64,000 bases of DNA from Corydoras sp. C115 (GCA_019802505.1 JAFMOC010000045.1:746001-810000), one strand, 5' to 3'. Counted from the first letter of the stretch, positions 45,008 through 56,059 are shown. Numbers and translations: made by a program. Notes: a model not told the origin generated them from the letters alone.

Positions 45008-45222
45008 TCACTCACTCACACAGACACACTCTATATGGGGCAATTTGGAGAACTCAATTGACTTGATCCATGTTTTTGGACTGTGGGAGGAAACCGGAGA
45101 ACCCGGAGGAAACCCACGCGGACACGGGGAGAACATGGAAACTCCACCCAGATGGGGATTCGAACCGGGAATCCCTAGAGCTGAGAGACGAATGTGCTAA
45201 ACCACTAAGCCACCGTGCCGCC
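45008..45222 (-). mobile_element. V-SINE missing its 3' third
   Basis: Begins cactcactcacacagac and runs to the complete head (gccgcc). Confidence 0.9.
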
Positions 45223-45415
45223 TTATTATATTTCATATTTTATATTAAAATTTTTTATCTTTTACATTTATTTTAAATTTATTGCATATTTTCTTTCTTA
45301 TATTAGTAAATGTGGCTTTTTTGCACAGTTGTGGGCGCTTGCTCATACGTTTTTCATTCACCAGTACCCCAGTACTAGGTGATGTGACAATAAAAATCCT
45401 TGAATCCTTGAACCA
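45223..45415 (+). mobile_element. L2-type LINE 3' end
   Basis: gcacagttgtgggcgcttg, then gatgtgacaataaaaatcc and a short cttgaatc repeat. This matches the non-coding 3' end of teleost L2-clade LINEs. No reverse transcriptase sequence is present. Confidence 0.55.
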
Positions 45416-45660
45416 AGACAGCGACCGACGTCTGACGGTGCACCCGAGGGTTCCGTCGCCAGAAATGTACCTGAACAACACACCTCGTTTCGAGACGGCC
45501 ACGCCCATCGGGGGGTGATATATTCACACGCAGCGTCGCTATTTAAATAGATTTAAATTAAATTGCGATAGACAGTTGGCAGGGTGTCAGATGGCGCTGA
45601 GGTCAGGGTGCGAGGTGGGTACTCACGAGGCGGCGTCTCTAATAAAGTGGCCGGTGAGTG
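45416..45660 (+). repeat. Unclassified repeat family A, copy 3
   Basis: cgccagaaatgtacctgaac, gagacggccacgcccatcgg, atattcacacgcagcg and tgctatttaaat, then gataaac-type 3' part and taataaagtggccggtgag. The last phrase resembles the edge of a common teleost DNA repeat. Confidence 0.65.
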
Positions 45661-45861
45661 TTTTCATCGGTTTCCCGCTATAAGATGAAAACACTTGATA
45701 TCATACAGCTGGGGGAAGAAATGCCTTCACGCACAACTCGTCTCCTCACTCATCTGTTGATGAAGTAATTAAATCGTTAAACTTAATGAACAGAGTCAGA
45801 CATCAAAGGGAAGTTCACGACCTTAATCAGAGTCTGATCGGCGGCATTCGTATTAAACACC

Positions 45862-45892
<31 letters not shown>

Positions 45893-46057
45893 CCGATATG
45901 ATAAATAAAGCTCTTTAATCCACGGAGACCTCGACCCTGCTTCAGTTCGGCTTTCTCGCTTTCATCTCGAAATCGTTTCAACATCTGAGAGCCAAACGCA
46001 GGGTAGGGGGCGCTGTTGAACTCGACTCGTCAAATTGTAATGACCAAGTGTGCGAGG
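45661..46057. other. Unique block with C/A-rich tract
   Basis: C-rich at 45861-45894. No gene recognised. Confidence 0.4.
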
Positions 46058-46220
46058 TGAGCGGGGCGCTGGGCAGATATACCCAGAGGGCGCCAATCCA
46101 TCGCTGGGCACACACTCACATGATCACACACACTGCATAGGGGCAATTTCGAGCAGCCAGTTCACCTTGAATCCATGCTTTTGGACTGGAGAGTTTGGAG
46201 AAAACCCACACAGATCTTCT
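46058..46220 (-). mobile_element. Older V-SINE fragment
   Basis: gcgctgggcagatatacc and gagcagccagttcacc, diagnostic for the older subfamily. Confidence 0.72.
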
Positions 46221-46292
46221 GTCTGTCAGCATTAGAACCGAGCACTGAACCCGGGGTGATGGAACCTTCGCTGTTGCTGCCCCCTCACTTTC

Positions 46293-46609
46293 CATTATCT
46301 TCCGCTTTATCCTCTATTAGGGTCGCGGTGGGGTTCCCCATGCCCATCCAGGGGAGAACGTCTCGGGCGCCGGGCAGATAGACCCAGGACAGGGCGCCAA
46401 TCCATCGCTGAGCACACACTCACTCACAAAGACACACTCTATATGGGGCAATTTTGAGAATTCATTTGACTTGATCCATGTTTTTGGACTGTGGGAGGAA
46501 AGCGGAGAACCCGGAGGAAACCCACGCGGACACGGGGAGAACATGGAAACTCCACCCAGATGGGGATTCGAACCGGGAATCCCTAGAGCTGAGAGGAGAA
46601 CGTGCCGCC
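46293..46609 (-). mobile_element. V-SINE, near full length
   Basis: cattatcttccgc to gaacgtgccgccc. Confidence 0.9.
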
Positions 46610-46611
46610 CA

Positions 46612-46666
46612 GGTCCCTAAAAGCACTATATAAATAAAATGTATTATTATTATTATTATAAACTCC
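46612..46666 (+). mobile_element. LINE 3' tail with (ATT)n
   Basis: taaaagcactatataaat aaaatg followed by (TTA)n is the typical end of teleost L2/CR1-like elements. The next SINE inserted into this (ATT)n region. Confidence 0.5.
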
Positions 46667-47014
46667 TGGCGGCACGGTGGCTTAGTGGTTTAGCATGTTC
46701 GCCTCTCAGCGCTAGGGATTCCCGGTTCGAATCCCCATCTGGGTGGAGTTTCCATGTTCTCCCCGTGTCTGCGTGGGTTTCCTCCGGGTTCTCCGCTTTC
46801 CTCCCACAGTCCGAAAACATGGATCAAGTCAATTGAATTCTCCAAATTGCCCCATATAGTGTGTCTGTGTGAGTGAGTGTGTGCCCAGCGATAGGTTGGC
46901 GCCCTGTCCTGGGTGTATCTGCCCGGCGCCCGAGACGTTCCCCCTGGATGGGCATGGGGAACCCCACCGCGACCCTAATAGAGGATAAAGCGGTAGATGA
47001 TGAATGAATGAATA
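46667..47014 (+). mobile_element. V-SINE with exact 18-bp target duplication
   Basis: attattattataaactcc is present at 46649-46666 and 47015-47032. Complete element with intact Pol III boxes. Confidence 0.94.
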
Positions 47015-47025
47015 ATTATTATTAT

Positions 47026-47080
47026 AAACTCCACCCAGATTGGGATTGGAACCTGGATCCCCAGTGCTGATTGGTGGACG
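47026..47080 (-). mobile_element. Old V-SINE fragment at the insertion site
   Basis: aaactccacccagattggg to ccccagtgctga. The SINE upstream inserted at its edge. Confidence 0.65.
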
Positions 47081-47738
47081 TGGCGATCGTTTCAGATTTG
47101 AACATTACGACGTTCCTATTAAAGGTTTCTGATTGGTCTGATGGAGGTTTTTCGGGGGAGGTTTTCTCGTGTTACGAGGCACCGTGGACGTGGACGTTAA
47201 CGACGACAGCGACGCGGCGGGTATTACAGACGGTGCATTCGCCGTGTGCAACCGACCTCTGTATTTACAAACACGCCCTCATTCGTCACTGTCACATTCA
47301 GCCAGATATTTATTTAACACCCAATTTCATTCCAATTGAACTAATCTGAGCGTCGTACACCGAGCCGACGAAGGTAAGACATCAATCTCTCCTGCATTCT
47401 CACCTCCACATCTCCACTCACCTCACTCACACCCTGCGCTCACCCCCCCCCCCACACACCCCACCCGCTGACCTTCTGCACAATCAAACAATTCATAAAC
47501 TACAGATTCAGCAAAACAGCCCCGGACCATGTGACTCCTCCCCCTCCTCCTCCCCCTCCTCCTCCTCCTCCTCCTCCTCCCCCTCCCCCTCCTCCTCCAC
47601 CTCCTCCTCCTCCCCCTCCTCCTCCTCCTCCTCCTCTATGTTTACCGTGATGTCACACACTGAGAAACCTCACTGTCGCCTCCTCAGCCTCGTCCCAAAC
47701 TAAACGTCTCTATATTTTCTTCGTCACTGCAGTAGACC
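47081..47738. repeat. Unique sequence and polypyrimidine (TCC)n tract
   Basis: 47532-47638 is an almost pure C/T strand of ctc and ccc triplets with mirror symmetry, capable of triplex (H-DNA). 47081-47530 shows no recognised gene. Confidence 0.75.
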
Positions 47739-48090
47739 AGCACGGTATGGTGGCTTAGTGGTTAAGCATGTTCTCCTCTCAGTGCTGGGGATTCCCGGTT
47801 CGAATCCCCATCTGGGTGGAGTTTCCATGTTCTCCCCGTGCCCACGTGGGCTCCCTCCAGGTTCTCCGCTTTCCTCCCACTGTACCAAAAATATGGAACA
47901 AGGACAAGTGAATTCTCCAAATTGCCCCATATAGAGAGGGTCTGTGTGAGTGAGTGTGTGTCCAGTGATGGATTGGCGTCCTGTCCTGGGTGTATCTGCC
48001 CAGCGCCCGAAACGTTCTCCCCTGGATGGGCATGGGGAACACCCACTGCGACCCTAATAGAGATAAAGCGGAAGATGATGGATGGATGGA
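47739..48090 (+). mobile_element. V-SINE, full length
   Basis: gcacggtatggtggcttag to ggatggatgg. Moderately diverged central block. Confidence 0.9.
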
Positions 48091-48199
48091 AATGCCCTCT
48101 TGTTTATTTTGACCTGCATTAAGCTGAGATTGAAGATGTTGCTCTGTGATCTGGCCTTTTAAGGTTCTTGTGGTCCTTGCAGTTAATTTCCAAGTGTCT
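48091..48199. other. Unique spacer
   Basis: No recognised feature. Confidence 0.4.
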
Positions 48200-48405
48200 T
48201 TTGATGATATGGCAACCCGTGCACACCAGCTTGGGCACCATCGCACAACCTCGCGATGCTCATTACAGTCGTACACTCCGCCAACAGTCTGTTTTTTACG
48301 CCCTTCTGTCCGAGTCGTTTAAATAGCAAAGCTCGTTTTGGGCGTGGCCGTCTCAAAATGAGGCGTGTTCAGGTACATTTTTGCCGAATTGCAATCTTGG
48401 TGACA
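48200..48405 (-). repeat. Unclassified repeat family A, copy 4
   Basis: On the minus strand: atgtacctgaacacgcctc, gagacggccacgccc, tttgctatttaaacgac and gagcatcgcgagg. Confidence 0.65.
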
Positions 48406-49191
48406 AAAAAAACGCAGGCGCACCGCCGACGGAAAACCAACCTCTCCCGACGTCAACGCTCGTTTAGAGAACTACAAAGTTCTACTTTCCTCAAAAAAAA
48501 AAAAAAGAGAACAATTGAAATCTAATGAAAGCGGCGTCGGCGTCCTGCGACTCGAACCGCGGAGTGGAAAGAGCAACCCGCCGTGTTAAAGTGCGTCAAA
48601 CGCAGATAACAAATCCAAGTGAAAAGCATGGCGTCCCGTGCAGATGGCAAGAAAACGAGCGATTATCGACGCTCATTATCCGTCCAGAGGCTCGGCCCGC
48701 GTCCTCGCGTCCGGGAGGGCCGGCCGTTCCCGCGCATTCGTTCCGAGCGCGCGTGTAAACGCTGACGCTCCTTTTCGCCGACACTTTGAAAAGTTTATCA
48801 CGGCAAATTTACTGCGTGATTATCGGGTCCTTGTTGTTTTCCCCAGACGCAGGATGCAATTACGGGCCTTAATGGCAATTTGGACGGTGACCTTTTTGTT
48901 GGGAGGAGAGAGACGCTGCGGCGTCTTCACAGCTTCTTCTGGATCGGCGTCTGAAATGAGGTTACAGCTGGGCTCCCTAATAATTCGGCAGGATATTAAA
49001 CCAACTTTTCAGAGGATCACTGAGCCCGGAGCAATTACACGTCGGTATATTAGCGTCACACGTCCAGATGGACGCCCACGTCATTTTTCCACATTCTGTG
49101 CAAAACTTCTCGAGTAATAAATAAATAAATAAACACGCAAACCCGCTTCTCAGTTCTTTGTCATTTCACACTCATTAGAAGGGATTGTCAT
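48406..49191. other. Unique CpG-containing block
   Basis: A14 near 48493-48506; CpG-rich 48530-48790. A 159-codon frame at 48638-49117 has no recognised domain and no conserved start context. (AAAT)n at about 49116-49132. Confidence 0.4.
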
Positions 49192-49475
49192 TATCATCCT
49201 CTTAATCCCATATTAGGGTCACGGGGGAGGGTCCCAATGCCTGGGAGAATCAGGGACAATGGGACAGGGGACCCGGGACAGGCTGCCAAAACATCCAATC
49301 ACACAGACCGCACTATATAAGGGCATTTGAGATAGGGGCAACCGATTTACATTGAATCCACGTTTTTGGACTGCGGGCGGAAACCCGTGGACACAGGGAG
49401 GACATGGCAACTCCACCCCGGATACCCAGCGCTGAGAGGCGAACGTGCTGACCACTACGCCACCATGCTGCTGGG
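49192..49475 (-). mobile_element. Older V-SINE
   Basis: atcctcttaatcccatatt to cgccaccatgctgct. Deletions and older-subfamily variants. Confidence 0.78.
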
Positions 49476-49514
49476 CCATAATAATGCAACAGAATATTGA
49501 ATGCATTAAGCATA

Positions 49515-49837
49515 ATCCATCCATCTGTCCATTATCTTCTATCTACTAGGGTCGCGGGGGGGGAGGGGGGGTTCTCCATGCCCATCCAGGGGAGAACATT
49601 TCGGGCACTGGGCAGATACATCCAGGACAGGACAGGGTGCCAATCTATCGCTGGGCACACACACATTATCTATATGGGGCAATTTGGAGAATTCAATCCA
49701 CCTTGATCCATGTTTTTGGATGGTGGGAGGAAGCCAGAGCACGCAGACATGGGGAGAACATGCAAACTCCACCCAGATTGGGATTCGAACTAGTGCTGAG
49801 AGGAGAACATGCTAAACCACTAAGCCACCGTGCCACC
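49515..49837 (-). mobile_element. V-SINE with exact 13-bp target duplication
   Basis: TGCATTAAGCATA at 49502-49514 and 49838-49850. Confidence 0.93.
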
Positions 49838-49850
49838 TGCATTAAGCATA

Positions 49851-50656
49851 TAGTGTAATGTGATCACTTGTAAAGGGTTTCTTCATGGGCGTGCGGGTGG
49901 GGGGGGGGGTGTGACGGGGGGGGGGGGGGGGGTTCAGATGTTAGTGAAGCCTGAATGGAATAACATTAATATGTGCATGAACTCTTATTAAAATATGTTG
50001 GTCTACGTAATCCCCGCCTATTCATTTTAATCTCCCATTAACCGCTGACCTTTGCTTTATTACAGGAATGCAGGTCAGTATTAATATCCGCACGGCGAGC
50101 TTTCATTATTTAGGCCTCCCTTATTAAGGAGACCCGGTCCTCGCTTCTTTATTGCCGTATGCACTTGCGAGGCTGAGAAAATGAAGGTCCGCGGCGCAGA
50201 CACACTCGCTCCGCAGCGTGCTGAGAACCCCGGCGCGTCCCTCGCCGCCGGACGGATGCTTGACATTTTGTCAGAGACAGGAGTGGACGCGGATTAGCAG
50301 AGTGGATTTCTTTAGGAGGACGCACGCAATAAAGGACAGCAGAGCGGACAGGCCGCAGAGCGGGGCCGGCGCACTCGTGACCTCGGCATTAGACGGGGTA
50401 TCTGAGGTTGTGTGGCAGATCAGATCTGCCCGCTCGTCGGCTGGACGGGGCGTGAGGTCCGTGGCAGCATCATGTTCGACGTTCCACCGCGACCCGGGAA
50501 AGCTCAACGCTCAACCGGCGGAAAGCAAAGACGAGATGCCTTCAACTGAGTCGTAACGTTATATACATACAGTGTATAGGACAGTCCCTCAATTTAAATT
50601 AAGGTTGATGGTGGGGGGGGGGGGGGCAGATCGTTCAGTGTCGCTGCTCCGACCCT

Positions 50657-50711
<55 letters not shown>

Positions 50712-50810
50712 TTTGATTTATTTCATGTGGAATTCTTTACCGAATTCAAACTCTTCGTTACTTTTCTGATTTGTTTTCATTTAAGTCCCAACTAAAAAAT
50801 TATTATTATT
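49851..50810. other. Unique block with G-tract and (TTTA)n
   Basis: G-rich at about 49898-49932 and 50611-50626; (TTTA)n at 50657-50714. AT-rich 49960-50130 and CpG-rich 50180-50530 unique sequence, no gene recognised. Confidence 0.45.
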
Positions 50811-51156
50811 ATCCATCCATTATCTTCCACTTTATCCTCTATTAGGGTCGCTGGGGATGGGGGTTCCCCATGCCCATTCAGGGGAGAACGTTTCGGGCGC
50901 TGGGCAGATAGACCCAGGACAGGGCGCCAATCTATCTCTGGGCACACACTCACTCACACAGACACACTCTAGATGGGGCAATTTGGAGAACTCAATTGAC
51001 TTGATCCATGTTTTAGGACTGTGGGAGGAAACCGGAGAACCCGGAGGAAACCCACGCGGACACGGGGAGAACATGGAAACTCCACCTAGATTGGGATTCG
51101 AACCGGGAATCCCTAGCGCTGAGAGGCGAACGTGCTAAACCACTAAGCCACCGTGC
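50811..51156 (-). mobile_element. V-SINE flanked by (ATT)n
   Basis: Complete antisense copy. ATT repeats at 50803-50811 and 51157-51182 suggest insertion in an ATT microsatellite. Confidence 0.92.
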
Positions 51157-51183
51157 TATTATTATTATTATTATTATTATTAG

Positions 51184-51436
51184 TCCCCGTGTCTGCGTGG
51201 GTTTCCTCCGGGTTCACCGGTTTCCTCCCACAGTCCAAAAACATGGATCAAGGTGCTCCAAATTGCCCCATATAGAGTGTGTGTGTGTGAGTGAGTGTGT
51301 GCCCAGTGATAGATTGGCGCCCTTTCCTGGGTGTATCTGCCCAGCGCCCGAAACGTTCTCCCTTGGATGGGCATGGGGAACCCCCCCCCCCCGACCCTAA
51401 TAGAGGATAAAGCGGAAGATAACGGATGGATGGATT
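51184..51436 (+). mobile_element. V-SINE, 5' truncated
   Basis: ccccgtgtctgcgtggg to ggatggatgg, with C12 at 51381-51392. Confidence 0.9.
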
Positions 51437-51458
51437 ATTATTGGATGGATGGATCTAT

Positions 51459-51750
51459 ACCAACCATCCATCTCCACTTAACCCTACATTAGGTTTGCGG
51501 GGGGTTCTGATGCTCACCTAGAGGAGAACATTTCGGTCACTGGGCAGACACACCCCATCTGTCTCTGGGCACACACCAACACATACACACTATACAGGGG
51601 CAATATAGAGCTGCCAATTCCCCTTAAATCCATGTTTTTGGACTGTGGGATGAAACCGGAGAACCGGGAAAAAACCCGCGTGGACACGGGGAGAACATGC
51701 AAACTCCACCCAGATCGGGATTTGAACGTGGAATCCCCACCGTGCCGTCC
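51459..51750 (-). mobile_element. Older V-SINE
   Basis: ccatctccacttaaccc tail variant, B box gatttgaacg and residual head ccaccgtgccg. Confidence 0.8.
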
Positions 51751-52129
51751 TTGAACACGCGCTCAGACATCTCACGCAGAACCGAGAGCGTGCGCTGCGT
51801 CGGAAAAAGTGACAGGTCATCAAAACGAGGACAGAAACGAGTCCATCGGTAAGTACCGTGTCTCTGCCAATCACGGCGGCTAACTGACGAGGACACGATA
51901 AAGCCGGCATCTAGTGTGCATGTGATTGGTTCCACCGGGATTAAAAGAACCAGACATCTAATTAAACATGCATTAAACACCCATTTAGGTAATACTGTTA
52001 TAATCACTGGGGACAGGGCGCTATTATTCAGCTCGCTTTAGAACCCGGTGGAGTCAAATCCCTTTCAGACTTCGGATTTAAGACACGGGACGTGATTGAA
52101 GCGATCTCCAGCAAGACGCTCGCTGTGCG
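51751..52129. other. Unique spacer
   Basis: No gene recognised. Confidence 0.4.
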
Positions 52130-52490
52130 GCGTGACGTCGGGCGTGTCAAACATCTGCGTTTCACTTGCCGTGCCCTTTAAGAGCCAGGTGGCGCTCTGA
52201 CTTCGGCGGGTTGCTATTTGAGCGGTGCAGCTACCTGGACTCAATGCGCTGCTCCATGAGGTTCTCCAGGTTCTCCATGAACCCACAGGCAGATTTAATA
52301 GCGTTTAGTTGGTCTGACTGTCAACGTCTGACTGTCGACGTCTGGAGAGGTTGTTCAGTCGGTGGTGCACCTGTGGGTTCCGTCACCAGAATTGTACCTC
52401 GAGACACCTCATTATGAGACGGCCACGCCAATCGAGGGGATATATTCACACGCAGTGTTGCTATTTAAACCACAACCATCATCGTTATTT
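52130..52490 (+). repeat. Unclassified repeat family A, copy 5 (longest)
   Basis: gagccaggtggcgctctgac, gcgggttgctatttgagcgg and ggactcaatgcgctgctcc lead into gagacggccacgcc, atattcacacgcagtg and ttgctatttaaacc. The first part also matches 54810-54860, linking family A to family B. Confidence 0.65.
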
Positions 52491-52493
52491 ACA

Positions 52494-52842
52494 TTCATTT
52501 ATTCATTATCTTCTGCTTTATCCTCTATTAGGGTCTCGGCGGGGGTGGTTCCCCATGCCCATCCAGGGGAGAACGTCTCGGGCGCTGGGCAGATACACCC
52601 AGGACAGGGCGCCAACCTATCGCTGGGCACACACTCACTCACACAGACACACTCTATATGGGGCAATTTGGAGAACTCAATTGACTTGATCCATGTTTTT
52701 GGACTGTGGGAGGAAACCGGAGAACCCGGGGGAAACCCATGGAACATGAGAACATGGAAACCACTCCCAGATGGGGATTCGAACCGGGAATCCCTAGTGC
52801 TGAGAGGAGAACGTGCTAAACCACTAAGCCACCGCGCCGCCC
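52494..52842 (-). mobile_element. V-SINE, near full length
   Basis: Tail to gccgccc. The gcggacacggggag segment is replaced by tggaacatgag. Confidence 0.9.
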
Positions 52843-53479
52843 GTCCAAATCCGTATTGCATGGCTTCAGTGGACTGGGGCCTGTCCCAGACACAGCCTCA
52901 CCTTCTGCCCAATGAGTGCTGGATTAACCTTTATTCAAATCGCAGAAGTATTAATTAGCACCGATAAAGATTTGCTTTTCTTTATCTTAATTCAGTTTTA
53001 TTGTTTTGTTTCATTTCCCGTTAATGCGCAACATGTTCGCGGTTCCGCAATTAATTTCCACAGCTGTATAATTTATTAAGTTGACATCTGTCTGTCAGGT
53101 CAATCAGAGATACCGAGTTGCCCCGGGGCTGTACCGGCGTGTGTAAATGCCTTTATCTCCGTGTTTGTTTGTAGACCGGCGGTGACCACTGCAGGCTGTT
53201 TCTTCACCTTTTGCCCATTACGTGCGAGGATAGGCTCCCGCACCCCCATGAATTAAATTTCGCCTAGGGGTGCCGGCGCCGCCGATGCAATTATTACCAG
53301 GTAGTGCAAATTATTAAACAGATTAAAACATGAACAAAATTATAAATGGACTTTAGAATAACTAAACTCAATGTCACACAGCGTAGCTTCGAGCGACATA
53401 CATTTTTAAATCGCTTTCTACAAGGTGCAGAGACTCGGATTGTATTAAACTCGCATACTACCCGCCACACGGTAGGCAA
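52843..53479. other. Unique AT-rich block, candidate conserved element
   Basis: 52960-53240 is AT-rich with homeobox-like taatta words and no repeats. No exon recognised. Confidence 0.4.
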
Positions 53480-53695
53480 CGCAAGTAGGTGAGTACGGCT
53501 AGTGTGTCCAAATACGCCGAAGACCAAAGCCAAAGCCTTCGTGCTTCATTGTCTATTTACGAAAATGATGTTTACGTCCAACGTGAATAGAATTGCAGAA
53601 ATACGGTGGACGCAGTGCGTCTGAGGTTATGTATCTACGACATACTCGCCTACTAAAAAAATTAAATCCCCTTCCTAATGTATAGCAGGTGATTT
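53480..53695 (+). repeat. Unclassified repeat family B, uninterrupted copy
   Basis: acgaaaatgatgtttacgtc, caacgtgaatagaa, then ctactaaaaaaattaaatcc and aggtgatttcagcc match 54910-54940 plus 55382-55455. It preserves the empty site of the solo LTR at 53582-53586 (CGTGA). Confidence 0.75.
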
Positions 53696-53925
53696 CAGCC
53701 GGCTTGGAAACCGGATACGGAAACCGTGTGCTGTAAAATTCTCGTGGGAACGATGGGGCGAGGACATAAATGCCCATCCAAACAACCGCCATGTTTAGAC
53801 AATAATGCCCCAATTATTGAGTTGAGATGCATTCGCAGGTGGTGCGCATCACAGACGCACCGGATCCCCATCACGCGACGGCGCCGCGCCCACCGCGGGC
53901 GGGAAGCTCACGGTAGATTTGTTTT
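53696..53925. repeat. Inverted repeat family C, left copy
   Basis: ggcttggaaaccgg through cgcccaccgcgggcgggaag matches the reverse complement of 56060-56291 over about 225 bp, with a few percent to perhaps 15 % mismatches by eye. Confidence 0.75.
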
Positions 53926-53973
53926 TAGGGTTTGTGTTGGATCAATCATATATAATTATCATTATTCATGCTT

Positions 53974-54672
53974 TCATTCATTATCTTCCGCTTTATCCTC
54001 TATTAGGGTCGCGGGGGGGTTCCCCATGCCCATCCAGGGGAGAACGTTTCAGGCGCTGGGCAGAAACACCCAGGACAGGGTGCCAATCTATCGCAATCTA
54101 TCTATAACACACACACTCTATATGGGGCAATTTGGAGAACTCAATTGACTTGATCCATGTTTTTGGAAGGCGGCACAGTGGCTTAGTGGTTAGCATGTTC
54201 TCTTCTCAGCGCTAGGGATTCCCGGTTCGAATCCCCATCTGGTTGGAGTTTCCATGTTATCCCCGTGTCTGCGTGGGTTTCCTCCGGGTTCTCCGGTTTC
54301 CTCCCACAGTCCAAAATACATGGATCAAGTCAATTGAGTTCTCCAAATTGCCCCATATAGAGTGTGTCTGTGTGAGTGAATGTGTGCCCAGTGATGGATT
54401 GGCGCCCTGTCCTGGGTGTATCTGCCCAGCGCCCGAGACGTTCTCCCCTGGATGGGCATGGGGAACCCCACTGCGACCCTAATAGAGGATAAAGCAGGAG
54501 ATAATGAATGAATGAATGAATGTTTTTGGACTGTGGGAGGAAACCGGAGAACCCAGAGGAAACCCACACGGACACGGGGAGAACATGGAAACTCCACCCA
54601 GATGGGGATTCGAACCGGGAATCCCTAGCGCTGAGAGGAGAACATGCTAAACCACTAAGCCAACGTGCCGCC
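53974..54672 (-). mobile_element. V-SINE host split by a nested V-SINE
   Basis: The antisense host occupies 53974-54167 and 54531-54672. The host target word ATGTTTTTGGA is duplicated at 54157-54167 and 54520-54530. Confidence 0.93.
54168..54519 (+). mobile_element. Nested V-SINE guest, full length
   Basis: aggcggcacagtgg to (GAAT)n between the two 11-bp repeats. Sense orientation inside an antisense host. Confidence 0.95.
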
Positions 54673-54699
54673 CTATTATTATTATAACTTTATAATAAT

Positions 54700-54940
54700 T
54701 GATTTTAGAAGTTGATTTAGGGCGTGTCAACTCAGTCTTTTAATTCGAGGGTGTGTTTTGGGAGTAACGTACAATGAACCCATCAGCGCGTCACTCGCTG
54801 TTTCCTTTAAGAGCCAGGTGGCACTCTGACTTTGGCGGGTTGCTATTTGAGCGGCGAATTGCAGATTGCAGAAAATGAAAATGTCAAATCCTTCTTGCCT
54901 CATTGTCTGTTCACGAAAATGATGTTTATGTCCAACGTGA
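54700..54940 (+). repeat. Repeat family B, left part of the interrupted copy
   Basis: Contains gagccaggtggcactctgac and cgggttgctatttgagcgg (shared with 52190-52220), then tgttcacgaaaatgatg up to the LTR target site CGTGA at 54936-54940. Confidence 0.72.
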
Positions 54941-55381
54941 TGTCACAGGTGCCTGTGACACCTGTCCCTCGCTTTGTCCTTAATTGTTTCAGTTGGGTGA
55001 TTGGTTTGTTTTGTTCACGTGTTTAGTTCGTTTTGTACTTATTCTTAGTTTTCCGTCTTTGTTTTGTGGTTATGTATGCCCGTTGTTACGTTGTTCGTTT
55101 GTTCCCCCTTTTTGTTGGTGTCCCCACACCAATTTTTATTAAATTCTACATTTTGGATTTTATCCCGGTGTCTCTTTCTCACCTTCCGTGTGCAACCACG
55201 GTACGGCGCTACACACCTTCCCCGTGCAGGTCGTATCCCGTGGGAGCGTTTCCGTGGACCGACGCACGCATTTTTCCCCGCGTGGTCGGTATCCCGGGAG
55301 CGCTCACAAGGCGCGAGCGGCTTAACGCTATACCTCCGCGTCAGCCGCCCTCCTCCGGGGAAGAACGGACGAACGCTAACA
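54941..55381 (+). mobile_element. Solo LTR, 441 bp
   Basis: It begins TGTCACAGG and ends GCTAACA, i.e. TG...CA termini, with a 5-bp target duplication CGTGA at 54936-54940 and 55382-55386. The paralogous repeat at 53582-53586 has a single CGTGA, i.e. the unoccupied site. An ATTAAA polyadenylation-like signal at 55138-55143 suggests plus orientation. A TGTCAC start and 5-bp duplication fit Ty3/Gypsy-type elements. No internal coding region remains, so the element was removed by LTR-LTR recombination. Confidence 0.85.
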
Positions 55382-55462
55382 CGTGAATAGAAGTCTGAGG
55401 TTCTGTCTCTACTAAAAAAAATCAAATCCCCTTCCTACTGTATGGCAGGTGAATTCAGACAC
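55382..55462 (+). repeat. Repeat family B, right part of the interrupted copy
   Basis: cgtgaatagaagtctgagg, actaaaaaaaatcaaatcc and ggcaggtgaattcag. A deletion of about 25 bp relative to the 53.5-kb copy. Confidence 0.75.
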
Positions 55463-56059
55463 AGCATTCATTTTGCGTAATGGATTTTAAAGAGACCCTC
55501 TGTTGAAGCTGTGACCCCTCACAGGCTTCTCATCAGTCTAATTGATTTTGCGTTGTTCGTTATTAACTCTACGACGCAGTGAATACGTCCCGTATGCCGT
55601 GAGGTCACAGCGTTCGGTATGAAGAGCCAAGACTCTAAACATGTCACAATTAAAAGCACGTACACGTTTCAGCCGTGATTCAGCCGTTCATCACGAGCGG
55701 ATAAGTCCACGCTTCTGATCCCGACCGAGCCGGAGTTTGAGTTATGGGAAGCCAAAAGTACATATTATGATAAAGTGGAATAATAGCATGCCAAACATTG
55801 CTATGATATATGTCTGCACTCTGGAAGCGCCTGCGCCGAGGCAATCAATCAGCGCTGGAAGTGAAAGATTACCAGAACCCGGGATGAGGGAGTGCGCTGG
55901 GACGGCTCGTTTGTATTTCTTCTCTCGGGTTTATTTTTGGGAGAATTTGGAAAGCTTAAAGGTAATTAATTCTGCACGTGAAGCTCATATTCCAACGGAT
56001 TGAAGTCAGAGCGGCGAGTGCGTGTTTGTTCCGCAGCGATGCTCGATCGAACGATCCAA
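55463..56059. other. Unique spacer
   Basis: No recognised gene. AT-rich at 55770-55810 and 55930-55975. Confidence 0.4.

Noticed and set aside
55045..55425. Arg-rich 126-codon minus frame
   Set aside because: Lies within the solo LTR and its flank; LTRs are non-coding here.
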